64,000 nucleotides of DNA, taken from Pseudonocardia oroxyli (GTDB taxonomy: Bacteria > Actinomycetota > Actinomycetes > Mycobacteriales > Pseudonocardiaceae). The translations under genes were made by a program, and so were the position numbers. Where the stretch lies: contig NZ_FNBE01000002.1 in the NCBI RefSeq assembly GCF_900102195.1, forward strand, positions 186,001-250,000, in the 5' to 3' direction. A model generated the notes under the pieces. The model made no database searches. It had not been told where the DNA came from and saw only the letters and a list, made by a program, of their open reading frames with translations. Positions 56,336-64,000 of this stretch are shown piece after piece; positions within the stretch are counted from its first letter, which is position 1; every line of letters begins with the position of its first letter.

Positions 56336-57865
56336 ATGGGGCGACGACTGCCCGGAGTGGTGCTCGCGGCGGTGGCGGTGGCCGCCCTCGCGGCGGGATG
56401 TGCGGGCGCGGGCTCCGCGGGTGGGGCGGACCCGGACGGTGAGATCACGGTGGGCCTGCAGTTCCCGCCCCGCGCCGCCTACGCCTTCGAGGCGGACGAC
56501 GGCGCCCGCCTGCAGAGCCTGGGCGTGGCCGAGACCCTCACCACGGTGGACGACCAGGCCCGACCCGCACCGGGCCTCGCGACCTCGTGGGAGCAGACCG
56601 CGGACCCGCGCACCTGGCGGTTCGTGCTGCGCCCCGGCGTGACCTTCCACGACGGCACCCCCCTGACCCCCGACGCCGTGGTCACCGCGCTCGGGTACGT
56701 CGCCGGGGTGACCGCGCCGCCGCGCGCGATCCGCGACATCGGCTTCTCCGTCGCCGCCGACGGCGCCGACGCCGTGCTGATCACCACCGCGGCGCCCGAC
56801 CCGATCATGCCGATGCGGATGAGCAGCGGGAACCTCGGCATCCTCGCGCCCACCGCCTACTCGGGCGGCGGGCAACCGCAGGTCCTGCGCACCGGCACCG
56901 GCCCGTACGTCCTCGACACGGTCAACGGCACGGACTCCGCCGTCCTGCTCCGCAACGACGCCTACTGGGGCCCGAAGGCGGGCGCGGCCAGGGTGACGGT
57001 GCGGTACCTCCCGGACCCGCAGACCCGGGCGCTGGGGCTGCAGTCCGGTGACCTGCAGTTCGCCGAGGGCCTGCCGGGCGCGGCGGTCGAGCAGGTCCGG
57101 TCGGCGGGCGCCGACGTCGCCGAGTACCCGGCCGCGCGCACCGTCGAGCTGCTGATGAGCCAGTCCACCCTGTTCGGCGACGTGCGGCTGCGCCAGGCCG
57201 TGACCGCGGCGATCGACCGGCCGACCCTGGCCGCGCAGGTGCTCGCCGGGGCGGCGGCACCCGCGAGCGAGCTGTTCGGGGCGGCCGTGCCGTGGGGGGC
57301 GACCACGCCGCCGCCCGGCGCGGACCTCGCGCGGGCGAAGGCCCTGCTCGCGGAGGCGGGCCACGGTCCGGACCGGCCGCTGACGGCGCGGCTGTGGACC
57401 TTCCCGAACCGCCCGGAGATGCCCGTGCTTGCCACCGCGATCGGTTCGATGCTGGAGCAGGCGGGCATCCGCGTGGAGCTGACCGTGGGCGACTACGCGG
57501 CGCAGGAGCCTGACCTGCTGGCGGGCCGGTTCGACCTGTTCCTCAACTCGCGCAGCTACCTGTCGGACTACGCGGACGCGGCGAGCACGCTGACCTCGGA
57601 CTACACCTGCGGCGGCAGCTACAACCTCGAGCACTACTGCTCGCCCGCCTACGACGCGCTGATCCAGCGGCTGGCCGAGACGAGCGACACCGCGCAGCGG
57701 CAGGCCCTGTTCGCCGAGGCCGCGCGGCTGCTGACCACCGACGCCGTGGGCGTCATGGTGGTGCACCCGCGCAACACCGCGGGCTCGCGCGGGGTCACGG
57801 GATTCGTGCCGGACCCGCTCGGCGTCCGACCGATCCTGCCGTCGCTGACCCGGTCGGCCACCTGA
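56336..57865 (+). CDS. ABC transporter solute-binding lipoprotein (family 5, peptide/nickel type)
   Basis: A 509-residue lipoprotein with signal MGRRLPGVVLAAVAVAALAAGC. The SBP_bac_5 fold shows in PAPGLATSWEQTADPRTWRFVLRPGVTFHDGTPLTPDAVV, GTGPYVLDTV and DVRLRQAVTAAIDRPTLA. The family binds peptides, nickel or opines. The ATG at 56336 follows CAGGAG. It is the first gene of an operon with two permeases. Confidence 0.93.
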   Translation: MGRRLPGVVLAAVAVAALAAGCAGAGSAGGADPDGEITVGLQFPPRAAYAFEADDGARLQSLGVAETLTTVDDQARPAPGLATSWEQTADPRTWRFVLRPGVTFHDGTPLTPDAVVTALGYVAGVTAPPRAIRDIGFSVAADGADAVLITTAAPDPIMPMRMSSGNLGILAPTAYSGGGQPQVLRTGTGPYVLDTVNGTDSAVLLRNDAYWGPKAGAARVTVRYLPDPQTRALGLQSGDLQFAEGLPGAAVEQVRSAGADVAEYPAARTVELLMSQSTLFGDVRLRQAVTAAIDRPTLAAQVLAGAAAPASELFGAAVPWGATTPPPGADLARAKALLAEAGHGPDRPLTARLWTFPNRPEMPVLATAIGSMLEQAGIRVELTVGDYAAQEPDLLAGRFDLFLNSRSYLSDYADAASTLTSDYTCGGSYNLEHYCSPAYDALIQRLAETSDTAQRQALFAEAARLLTTDAVGVMVVHPRNTAGSRGVTGFVPDPLGVRPILPSLTRSAT

Positions 57866-58813
57866 GTGCTGCTCCGCCGCCTGCTCCCGCTGCCCCTGCT
57901 GCTGGTCGTCGCCTCCGTGGTGGCGTTCGCGCTGCCGCGGCTGGTCGGCGGGGACACCGACTCGGTGGTGCGGGCGGTGCTGCGGGCCCGCGTCGCGAGC
58001 GCGACGCCGGACCCGCAGGTCGAGGCGGCGGTGGCCGCGCAGTTCGGGCTCGACGGCCCGGTCGTCGGGCAGTACCTGCGGTGGCTGGGTGCGGTGCTGC
58101 GCGGCGACCTCGGGCTCGGGTACGTCACCCGCACGCCGGTCGCGGCGCAGCTCGGCGACGCCCTCGCCGTCTCCGGGCTGCTGGCGGGCTGCGCGCTGCT
58201 GCTCGCGGCCGCGACGGGGATCCCGGCGGGGGTGTACGCGGCGCGGCGGCCGGGCGGCCTGCTCGACCGGGTGCTGTCCGCGGTCGGGATCGCCGGGGTG
58301 AGCGTCCCGGAGTTCGTGCTCGCGCCGTGGCTGGTGCTGGTCGCCGCGGTCTGGCTCGGCGTCCTGCCCGCGCTGGGGTGGGGCGGCCCGCAGCACCTGG
58401 TGCTGCCCGCGCTGACCCTGGCCGCCTATCCCGCGGCGCTCGCGGCGCAGCTCGTCCGGGCCGAGACGATCGACGTCCTCGCCCGGGACCACGTGCGGCT
58501 CGCGCGGGCGAAGGGGCTGAGCGAGGGGCGCGTGCTCTGGCGCCACGCCGCCCGGCTCGGGTGCGTGTCGGTGACCGCACTGTCCGGGATGTTCGTCGCC
58601 GGGCTGCTCGGCGGGTCGGTGGTCGTCGAGGTCGTGTTCGGGATCCCGGGCGCGGGCAGGCTGATGTACGACGCGGTCCTGGCCCGAGACCTGCCCGTGG
58701 TGCAGGCGGGCACGCTGGTCATCGTGGCGGTCGCCGTGGTGGCCGGGATCGTGGTCGAGGTCGTGGCGCTGCTCGCCGATCCCGTGGCGCGGGACCGGGA
58801 GGCGGCCCGGTGA
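57866..58813 (+). CDS. ABC transporter permease (DppB/NikB type)
   Basis: A 315-residue inner-membrane permease with six TM segments. The ATPase-docking EAA loop reads IDVLARDHVRLARAKGLSEGRVLWRHAAR. The VEVVFGIPGAGRLMYDAVLARDLPVVQ segment is typical of DppB/NikB. The GTG start directly follows the stop of the binding protein gene. Confidence 0.93.
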   Translation: MLLRRLLPLPLLLVVASVVAFALPRLVGGDTDSVVRAVLRARVASATPDPQVEAAVAAQFGLDGPVVGQYLRWLGAVLRGDLGLGYVTRTPVAAQLGDALAVSGLLAGCALLLAAATGIPAGVYAARRPGGLLDRVLSAVGIAGVSVPEFVLAPWLVLVAAVWLGVLPALGWGGPQHLVLPALTLAAYPAALAAQLVRAETIDVLARDHVRLARAKGLSEGRVLWRHAARLGCVSVTALSGMFVAGLLGGSVVVEVVFGIPGAGRLMYDAVLARDLPVVQAGTLVIVAVAVVAGIVVEVVALLADPVARDREAAR

Positions 58814-59583
58814 GGCGGTGGCCGGTGGCCTGCGCCGCCGCGGCGGGGGTGTTGGTCGTGCTGCCGTTCCTGCTGCCGCACCCCGACGTCCCGGACTTCG
58901 CCGCGATCCTCGCCCCGCCGTCCGCGGCCCATCCGCTCGGCACGGACCAGCTGGGTCGAGACGTCGCCGCCCGGATGGTCGCCGGCGCCCGGCTGACGCT
59001 GGGCCTGTCCGTGGCGGCGGTGCTGCTGACGGGGCTGTTCGGGGTGGCGGTCGGGCTCCTGGCTGGGGCGTCGAAGGGGCCGTTCGGCGCGGTCCTGGTG
59101 CGCACCGCGGACCTGCTCGCCGCGCTGCCGACGGTGCTGTTCGGCCTGCTGGCGGCGGTGGTGCTCGGCCCCGGCGTGCCCGCGCTGCTGGTCGCGGTCT
59201 GCGCGGTCGGCTGGACGCCCTTCGCCCGCCAGGCCCACCTGCTGACCGTCCGCGAGACCGGCCGGGAGTACGTCGAGGGGGTGGTCGCCCTCGGCGCGAC
59301 CCGCGCTCGGGTGCTGGCCGTGCACGTGAGCCGCAACATCGCCCCGCCGCTGGTCGCGCACGCGTGCCTGCGGTTCGCGAGCACCCTGCTCACCGTGTCC
59401 GGGCTGTCCTTCCTCGGGCTGGGCGTGCAGCCCCCGACGGCCGAGTGGGGGGCGATGGTCGCGGAGGGCCGCGAGTACCTCTTCGCGGCCCCCCACGTGG
59501 TGCTCGTCCCCTCGGTGGCCGTGGTCCTCACCGCCGCCGCGGCCACGGTCCTGGGCCGCAGGCTCAGCGGGGGTGGCGGTTGA
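58810..59583 (+). CDS. ABC transporter permease (DppC/NikC type)
   Basis: A 257-residue permease, partner of the preceding one. It has HPLGTDQLGRDVAARMVAGAR, the EAA loop ETGREYVEGVVALGATRARVLAVHV and LTVSGLSFLGLGVQPPTAEWGAM. GTGA overlap with the previous gene. The two ATPase genes that normally follow are missing; after 141 nt comes a terminator and an oppositely oriented gene. Confidence 0.93.
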   Translation: MRRWPVACAAAAGVLVVLPFLLPHPDVPDFAAILAPPSAAHPLGTDQLGRDVAARMVAGARLTLGLSVAAVLLTGLFGVAVGLLAGASKGPFGAVLVRTADLLAALPTVLFGLLAAVVLGPGVPALLVAVCAVGWTPFARQAHLLTVRETGREYVEGVVALGATRARVLAVHVSRNIAPPLVAHACLRFASTLLTVSGLSFLGLGVQPPTAEWGAMVAEGREYLFAAPHVVLVPSVAVVLTAAAATVLGRRLSGGGG

Positions 59584-59723
59584 GGGCGGGGACCTGCGGC
59601 CGGGTCGAGGCGCGCTGGTTCGGCACGTTCCGCCAGAAGGGCGTGGTCGAGGGCGCGGCGGAGTTCCGCGCGAAGCTGGGTGCCTACCGGGACGTGATCG
59701 TGCGGCGGGACGCGCAGGCGGGG

Positions 59724-59750
59724 GCCCGCCTCCCGCGAGGGGAGGCGGGC
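59724..59750. terminator. Bidirectional hairpin terminator
   Basis: A perfect 11-bp stem GCCCGCCTCCC/GGGAGGCGGGC with a 5-nt loop, between the end of the ABC operon and the end of the convergent cold-shock gene (7 nt away). Confidence 0.8.
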
Positions 59751-59756
59751 TCGCCG

Positions 59757-59960
59757 TCAGACGAGGCGGACGGCGGTGGCCTGCGGGCCCTTCTTGCCCT
59801 GGCCCACCTCGAACTCCACGCGCTGGCCCTCGTCGAGGCTGCGGAACCCGTCCGCCGCGATCTCCGAGTAGTGGACGAACACGTCGGCGCCGCCACCGTC
59901 CTGCTGGATGAAGCCGAAGCCCTTCTCACCGTTGAACCACTTCACGGTTCCCTGTGCCAT
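59757..59960 (-). CDS. Cold-shock protein (CspA family)
   Basis: A 67-residue single-domain OB-fold RNA/DNA chaperone, 99% coding identity of layout with actinobacterial CspA. RNP1 is KGFGFI (residues 13-18) and RNP2 is DVFVHY (26-31). A GAGGAG SD precedes the ATG. The following 346 nt are free of genes on this strand, which would allow the long 5' leader known to regulate many csp genes. Confidence 0.95.
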   Translation of the reverse strand: MAQGTVKWFNGEKGFGFIQQDGGGADVFVHYSEIAADGFRSLDEGQRVEFEVGQGKKGPQATAVRLV

Positions 59961-60306
59961 GTGCTGCTCCTCGCAGGTCTTGGGCGCGTCCGCGAACTGC
60001 GGGGCCCGGCCGACCCGGGCGGAACAGGTCCCGAGCGCCCTCATGACGCCGACCCACTGCTCCACCGCGTGTTCTCGCGAGCGTGCAGTGCACACGGACC
60101 TCGAAAACCGAACGACCTGCACTGCTCAACGGCCGAACCGGCCCGAAGGTTCCCGACTCCCCGAAATCGTGCCGGTGCGCGTAGGCTGAACCGGTCTGAT
60201 CGGACAGCACCGGTGACCATGTGCGGCACTCGTCGCACAGGTTCTCGTCCCGGGACCGCCGCTCGCGCCGCGGTCGGGGACTGCTGGTCGATCCAAGGAG
60301 CACCAC
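59961..60306. other. Divergent non-coding region upstream of csp
   Basis: 346 nt between the cold-shock gene and the small rightward gene. It contains paired GCAGTGCAC / CTGCACTGC segments near 60085-60125 on the csp leader side. A TAGGCT box at 60182-60187 may serve the rightward gene. No gene seen. Confidence 0.45.
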
Positions 60307-60504
60307 ATGGTCCGGCTCGCGTCCGATGGTCCGTCTCAGGAGCCGAAGGGGTGGGCCGCCCAGGCCGAGGCCTACGACGTCGCCTGCCAGGTGCAGAACG
60401 ACCGGGCCGCCCGAGTGGTGGCAGGCCAGGCGCACAACGCCCGGGACTGCCGCGAGCTGCTGGACATGCTCGGGATCGAGACCGCGGACCGCCCCCTGCC
60501 CTGA
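60307..60504 (+). CDS. Small hypothetical protein
   Basis: 65 residues, charged and helical, with a good AAGGAG SD. It does not match a family I know. The sequence immediately downstream, in another frame, is a cold-shock-domain remnant, so this small gene may be a relic of a longer one or a separate short gene. Confidence 0.5.
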   Translation: MVRLASDGPSQEPKGWAAQAEAYDVACQVQNDRAARVVAGQAHNARDCRELLDMLGIETADRPLP

Positions 60505-60628
60505 CCCGGTCCATCGCGCCCAGATCGACGGCGGCGGGAGCCAGAGCCTCAGCCCCCACGACCGGGTGCAGTTCGACCTGCACGAGGCGGACACCGGGCC
60601 CGCCGTCACCGGCGTGTTCCGGCTCTGA
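60503..60628 (+). pseudogene. C-terminal remnant of a cold-shock domain protein
   Basis: The open stretch ends in SLSPHDRVQFDLHEADTGPA and then VTGVFRL and a stop. This aligns with the CspA C-terminus [26 protein letters not shown] encoded 0.7 kb away. RNP1, RNP2 and a start codon are missing, so only the last two strands survive. Confidence 0.55.
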
Positions 60629-60692
60629 CCGGTCCGCCACCGCAGGTCCCACCCCGAACGCGGGCACGTCCGCGAGAGAACCCGAGGCATCC

Positions 60693-61391
60693 ATGCGGTC
60701 CGCCTTCCGCGGCCTGACCCTGTACGGCGACGCCCCGAGCGCGGAGTCGGACTCCGACCCGCGCGGCGTCGGACGCACCGTGCTCGACCTGCCCACCGGG
60801 CGGATCGAGCTCGCCCACCCCCGGGACGCCCTGGCGCGCATCTACGAGCACGGCACCGGTGACGACGGGGACGCGGGCGACCCGCCCTACTGGGCCCAGC
60901 CGTGGCCCAGCGGCATCGAGCTGGCCGCGCTCGTGGGCGGCGCGGACCTCGCGGGCGTCCGGGTGCTCGAGCTCGGCTGCGGGCTGGCCCTGCCCAGCCT
61001 CGTCGCCGCCCAGCGCGGGGCCCGCGTGCTCGCCACCGACCAGGCGGAGGGGGCGCTGCGCTACGCGGCGCACAACGCCCGCCACAACGGGCTGCGGCTC
61101 GAGGTGGCCCGCTGCGACTGGGACGACCCGTGGTGCGCGCTCGCCGGCGCCCCGTGGGACCTGGTCCTGGCCGCGGACGTGCTCTACGACCACGCCTCCC
61201 TCCCGGCGCTCGCGGACCTGTTGCCCCGCCTGGTCGGGGACACGGGCGAGGTGTGGCTCGCCGACCAGCACCGCCCGCCCGCGCGGGCCTTCCTGGAGGG
61301 CTGTCGCCGGTGGGGTGCGGTCACCGCCACCGCCACGGCCTCGCCGGACGTCGCGGTCCACCGGATCCGGCGGGCGGCCCCGGCAGGCTGA
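60693..61391 (+). CDS. SAM-dependent methyltransferase (METTL/Methyltransf_16-like)
   Basis: A 232-residue class I methyltransferase. SAM site VLELGCGLALPSLVAAQRGARVLATDQ, a central CDWDD motif and the WDLVLAADVLYDHASLPAL acceptor-side segment match the METTL-type protein methyltransferases. Upstream YWAQPWPSGIELA is also typical. The target protein is unknown. Confidence 0.85.
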   Translation: MRSAFRGLTLYGDAPSAESDSDPRGVGRTVLDLPTGRIELAHPRDALARIYEHGTGDDGDAGDPPYWAQPWPSGIELAALVGGADLAGVRVLELGCGLALPSLVAAQRGARVLATDQAEGALRYAAHNARHNGLRLEVARCDWDDPWCALAGAPWDLVLAADVLYDHASLPALADLLPRLVGDTGEVWLADQHRPPARAFLEGCRRWGAVTATATASPDVAVHRIRRAAPAG

Positions 61392-61479
61392 CGCGCGCCC
61401 GCTGCTCTACCCTCGACGACAGGTGTGCCGGGAAGTCTGGTCGGCGTGATGATCCGCCCTGCTCCCGTGGAGGTCTCCC

Positions 61480-62784
61480 GTGCGCCCCGCCCTCTCCCGC
61501 CTGCCCCTGTTCGGCCGTGGATCGTGGCCGGAGGCCCGCCGGATCGCGGACGTGCTGCGGACCGAGACGGTGGGTGGGCTCCTGTTGGTGGGGGCGGCGC
61601 TCGTCGCGCTGGTGTGGGCCAACACGCCGTGGCGGGAGGCCTACTTCGCGCTGGGCGCGCTGCAGGTGGGCCCGGGCGCCCTGCACCTGGACCTCGCCAC
61701 GTGGGCCGCGGACGGGCTGCTGGCGATCTTCTTCTTCGTGGTCGGGGTCGAGCTCAAGCGCGAGTTCGTCGCGGGCGACCTGCGTGACCCGCGGCGCGCC
61801 GCGCTGCCGATCGTGGCCGCCGTCGGCGGGATGACCGCGCCCGCGGTGATCTTCGTGCTGGTCAACGCCGGGACCGACGCCGTGGTGGGCTGGGCCGTTC
61901 CCACGGCCACCGACATCGCCTTCGCCGTGGCGGTCCTCGCGGTCCTGGGCACCCACCTGCCGACGGCGCTGCGGCTGTTCCTGCTGACCCTCGCCGTGGT
62001 CGACGACCTGCTGGCGATCACGATCATCGCCCTCTTCTACACGGACTCCCTCGACCCGGCGGCGCTGCTGCTCGCGCTGCTCCCGCCGGCGCTGTTCGGG
62101 TTCCTGGTGCAGCGGCGGGTGCGGGCCTGGTGGGTGCTGCTGCCCCTCGCCGCGCTGACCTGGTTCCTGGTGCACGAGTCCGGGGTGCACGCCACCGTCG
62201 CCGGGGTACTGCTGGGCTTCACCGTGCCGGTGCGCGACCGCACCCGCCGGGACGATCGGGTGCAGCCCGGCCTGGCGGAGGGCTTCGAGCACCGGATCCG
62301 CCCGCTCTCCGCGGGGTTCGCGGTGCCCGTCTTCGCGTTCTTCGCCGCCGGGGTGTCCCTCGCGGACTCGGGCGGCCTCGCGTCGTTGACCGAGCGGGTC
62401 ACGGTGGGCGTCGTCCTCGGGCTCGTCGTCGGCAAGGTCGTCGGGGTGCTCGGCGGGACCTGGCTGACCCAGCGGTTCACCCGGGCCCGGTTGGCGGACG
62501 GGCTGAGCTGGTGGGACGTGTTCGGCGTGTCGTTGTTGGCCGGGATCGGCTTCACCGTGTCCCTGCTCATCGGCGAGCTCGCCTTCGGCGGCGGCACGGC
62601 GGCCGCCGACCACGCGACGATCGGCGTGCTGACCGCCTCGCTGATCGCGGCGCTGCTCGCCGCGGTCGTGCTGCGCGTCCGCAACGCCCACTACCGGCGC
62701 ATCGCGGCCGAGGAGGCCCGGGACGACGACGCGGACGGCGTCCCGGACGTCTACCAGACCCGCCCGGATCCGGACGGGGCGTGA
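61480..62784 (+). CDS. nhaA: Na+/H+ antiporter NhaA
   Basis: A 434-residue secondary antiporter that expels Na+ or Li+ for protons. The ion-binding Asp175-Asp176 pair lies in [40 protein letters not shown] and the C-terminal [15 protein letters not shown] are diagnostic. A charged tail rich in Asp ends the protein. The GTG at 61480 follows GGAGG. Confidence 0.96.
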   Translation: MRPALSRLPLFGRGSWPEARRIADVLRTETVGGLLLVGAALVALVWANTPWREAYFALGALQVGPGALHLDLATWAADGLLAIFFFVVGVELKREFVAGDLRDPRRAALPIVAAVGGMTAPAVIFVLVNAGTDAVVGWAVPTATDIAFAVAVLAVLGTHLPTALRLFLLTLAVVDDLLAITIIALFYTDSLDPAALLLALLPPALFGFLVQRRVRAWWVLLPLAALTWFLVHESGVHATVAGVLLGFTVPVRDRTRRDDRVQPGLAEGFEHRIRPLSAGFAVPVFAFFAAGVSLADSGGLASLTERVTVGVVLGLVVGKVVGVLGGTWLTQRFTRARLADGLSWWDVFGVSLLAGIGFTVSLLIGELAFGGGTAAADHATIGVLTASLIAALLAAVVLRVRNAHYRRIAAEEARDDDADGVPDVYQTRPDPDGA

Positions 62785-62815
62785 CCACGCGCGCCGGACG
62801 GGGTACAGGCCCGGT

Positions 62816-63565
62816 GTGCTCCCGACTCCCCGCCGCCCCGGACGACGAGCCGACCCCGTCGTCGGCCTGCTCGACACGCTGGCCGACCGGCCCGTGAACT
62901 ACGACGAGGCGGCGGCCCCGCCCGCGGTGACCGTGGGCTGGCACCAGGACCGCCGCGTCGCGGTGCTCGGGCGGGAGGCCCCGGGGGAGCCGGCCGCGGA
63001 CGGGGTGTTCGCCCGCGCGGTCGACCTGGTGAACAGCTACGAGTTCAGCGACCCCGCGATCGTGCGGGCCGCCTACCGCGCGCCCGGCGACCTGCTCGGG
63101 CGGGCGATGGTGCTGGAGGGCCGGTTCCTGCTGCTGCGCCTGCTGATGGGGGTGCGGGTCACCGACCGGCACGACGAGCTGGTCGAGGGCCCGGAGGGAC
63201 CGGAGCGCCGGGTGGGCTGGTCTTACCAGACCCTGGACGGGCACATCGAGCAGGGCCGACTGACCTACGAGGTGGCCAAGCTGCTGGACGCGGGCCGGGT
63301 GGAGTTCCGGATCATCGCGCACTCCCGGCGGGCCCCGATCGCGAACCCGATCCTGCGGCTGGGGTTCCGGGTGTTCGGCAGGCACACCCAGCAGCGCTTC
63401 TACCGCAACGCCCTGCGCAGGCTGCAGGTGCTGGTCGGCGAGCCCGCGACGGCCCCGCGACCGGGGCCCGACGGGATCGTCCGGGCCCCCACGGGAAGCA
63501 GGCCCGGCCGGTTCGAGGCCTGGACCGTGCGAATCGTCGACGCCGGGGCTACCCCGGGTCGGTGA
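62816..63565 (+). CDS. DUF1990-like protein 1
   Basis: A 249-residue soluble protein. The core (residues 75-205) resembles the DUF1990/SRPBCC-type fold: VGWSYQTLDGHIEQGRLTYEV followed by VEFRIIAHSRRAP and FGRHTQQRFYRNALRRLQ. Its length exceeds the usual DUF1990 size by an N-terminal part of about 70 residues. It is convergent with, and related to, the next protein. Function unknown. Confidence 0.65.
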   Translation: MLPTPRRPGRRADPVVGLLDTLADRPVNYDEAAAPPAVTVGWHQDRRVAVLGREAPGEPAADGVFARAVDLVNSYEFSDPAIVRAAYRAPGDLLGRAMVLEGRFLLLRLLMGVRVTDRHDELVEGPEGPERRVGWSYQTLDGHIEQGRLTYEVAKLLDAGRVEFRIIAHSRRAPIANPILRLGFRVFGRHTQQRFYRNALRRLQVLVGEPATAPRPGPDGIVRAPTGSRPGRFEAWTVRIVDAGATPGR

Positions 63566-64000
63566 GCCTGCGGGTGTGCACGGACAGGGGCCCGTCGCGG
63601 CGGCCGCCGGACAGCGCGGCGACGCCGAGACAGGACTGCGTCCACATCACCAGCTGGACCTCCTTGGCCAGCAGCAGGCGGTTGTAGAGCACGTGGGAGA
63701 GCCGGTCGCCCGGCCGCGCCCACGACTCGATCTCGAAGTCGACGGCCGCGCCGTCCGGCCGCACCCGGAACTCGATCTGCCCGGCCTCGAGGTGCCCGCG
63801 CAGCGTCGCGAGCCGGAACCCGCGCGGGCCGGAGGTGATCACCCGCACCGGGCCGTCCCAGGGCCCCGGCAGCCGGACGACGAGCTCGTCGCCCACGCTC
63901 ATCGACCCCGACTCGCCGCGGGTGCGCCGGAACACCGACATCCCCGACGGCGCCCAGCGGTTCGGGTCGGCGGCCAGGCGCGCCATCAGCTCCTCGGCGG
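63549..64000 (-). CDS. DUF1990-like protein 2 (5' end outside window)
   Basis: At least 149 residues; an in-frame ATG at 63986 exists, but AEEL continues upstream to the edge, so the true start is probably outside. The sequence FRLATLRGHLEAGQIEFRV, VDFEIESWARPGDRLS and KEVQLVMWTQSCLGVAAL follows the same pattern as the convergent DUF1990-like protein 1. The two probably arose by duplication and overlap by 17 nt at their ends. Confidence 0.65.
   Translation of the reverse strand, partial: AEELMARLAADPNRWAPSGMSVFRRTRGESGSMSVGDELVVRLPGPWDGPVRVITSGPRGFRLATLRGHLEAGQIEFRVRPDGAAVDFEIESWARPGDRLSHVLYNRLLLAKEVQLVMWTQSCLGVAALSGGRRDGPLSVHTRRLTDPG

Noticed and set aside
56267-58546. 759-codon open frame opposite the solute-binding protein and permease
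   Set aside because: Antisense shadow; the plus strand carries intact family motifs throughout.
59584-59723. Short open stretch after the second permease (reads VEARWFGTFRQKG)
   Set aside because: No ATG or GTG start and no family resemblance; a TTG start would be needed. Left unannotated.
58818-61391. 857-codon rightward frame spanning permease, csp and methyltransferase
   Set aside because: Only its last 233 codons are a real gene; the remainder overlaps csp and permease in wrong frames and lacks a plausible domain.

Overview
The window is chromosomal DNA of a very GC-rich actinobacterium. Many genes start with GTG, neighbouring genes often overlap by ATGA or GTGA, and several promoters end in TAGGnT boxes directly against the start codon. 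Quinone biosynthesis is of the menaquinone type. The gene order menD, DUF3592 gene, mannosyltransferase, menG, menJ, grcC1-type prenyl synthase, htpX follows the Mycobacterium tuberculosis Rv0555-Rv0563 locus, with a complete 14-gene complex I operon lying between menJ and the prenyl synthase. A member of the Pseudonocardiaceae (Pseudonocardia-like) is the best guess. I see no tRNA, rRNA, insertion sequence, prophage or CRISPR array.

Region 1 (1-11.6 kb) is an accessory catabolic cluster. It holds a PucR-type regulator (cut by the window edge), an aldehyde dehydrogenase, an HbpS/GlcG-like protein, an MFS pump, a RidA-type deaminase, a cytoplasmic gamma-glutamyltransferase-like hydrolase and a permease. 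It ends in a four-gene redox operon: a heme-oxygenase-like protein with a full set of six diiron ligands, a Rieske ferredoxin, an FAD ferredoxin reductase and a second Rieske ferredoxin. No Rieske oxygenase subunit is present, so the electron chain probably feeds the diiron protein. I regard this as the most likely undescribed system here. It may oxidise an amine to an imine, then an aldehyde, then an acid.

Region 2 (11.6-28.4 kb) mixes menaquinone genes (menD, menF, menG, menJ) with an ABC-F protein, two GT4 glycosyltransferases, an inositol-phosphatase-like enzyme and a class A beta-lactamase lipoprotein. It also contains a SipW/TasA-type surface system: an ER-type signal peptidase next to a TasA-like protein and a second protein that joins a TasA-like N-terminus to RTX calcium-binding repeats. 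Several intergenic hairpin repeats lie here.

Region 3 (27.1-45.2 kb) is menJ-nuoABCDEFGHIJKLMN-grcC1, preceded by two tandem operators that match the Rex (NADH/NAD+ sensor) consensus. This places quinone maturation and NADH dehydrogenase under one redox signal.

Region 4 (45.2-64 kb) holds a broken rarD, an OmpA-domain membrane protein with a proline-rich partner, a 2-oxoacid:ferredoxin oxidoreductase (korAB), an enoyl-CoA hydratase, a 290-bp tandem repeat array, htpX, a solute-binding/von Willebrand A fusion with a membrane partner, a thioesterase, a GH16-like protein, a peptide/nickel-type importer without ATPases, a cold-shock protein and a cold-shock remnant, a methyltransferase, NhaA and two related DUF1990-like proteins. 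The second of these runs off the window.
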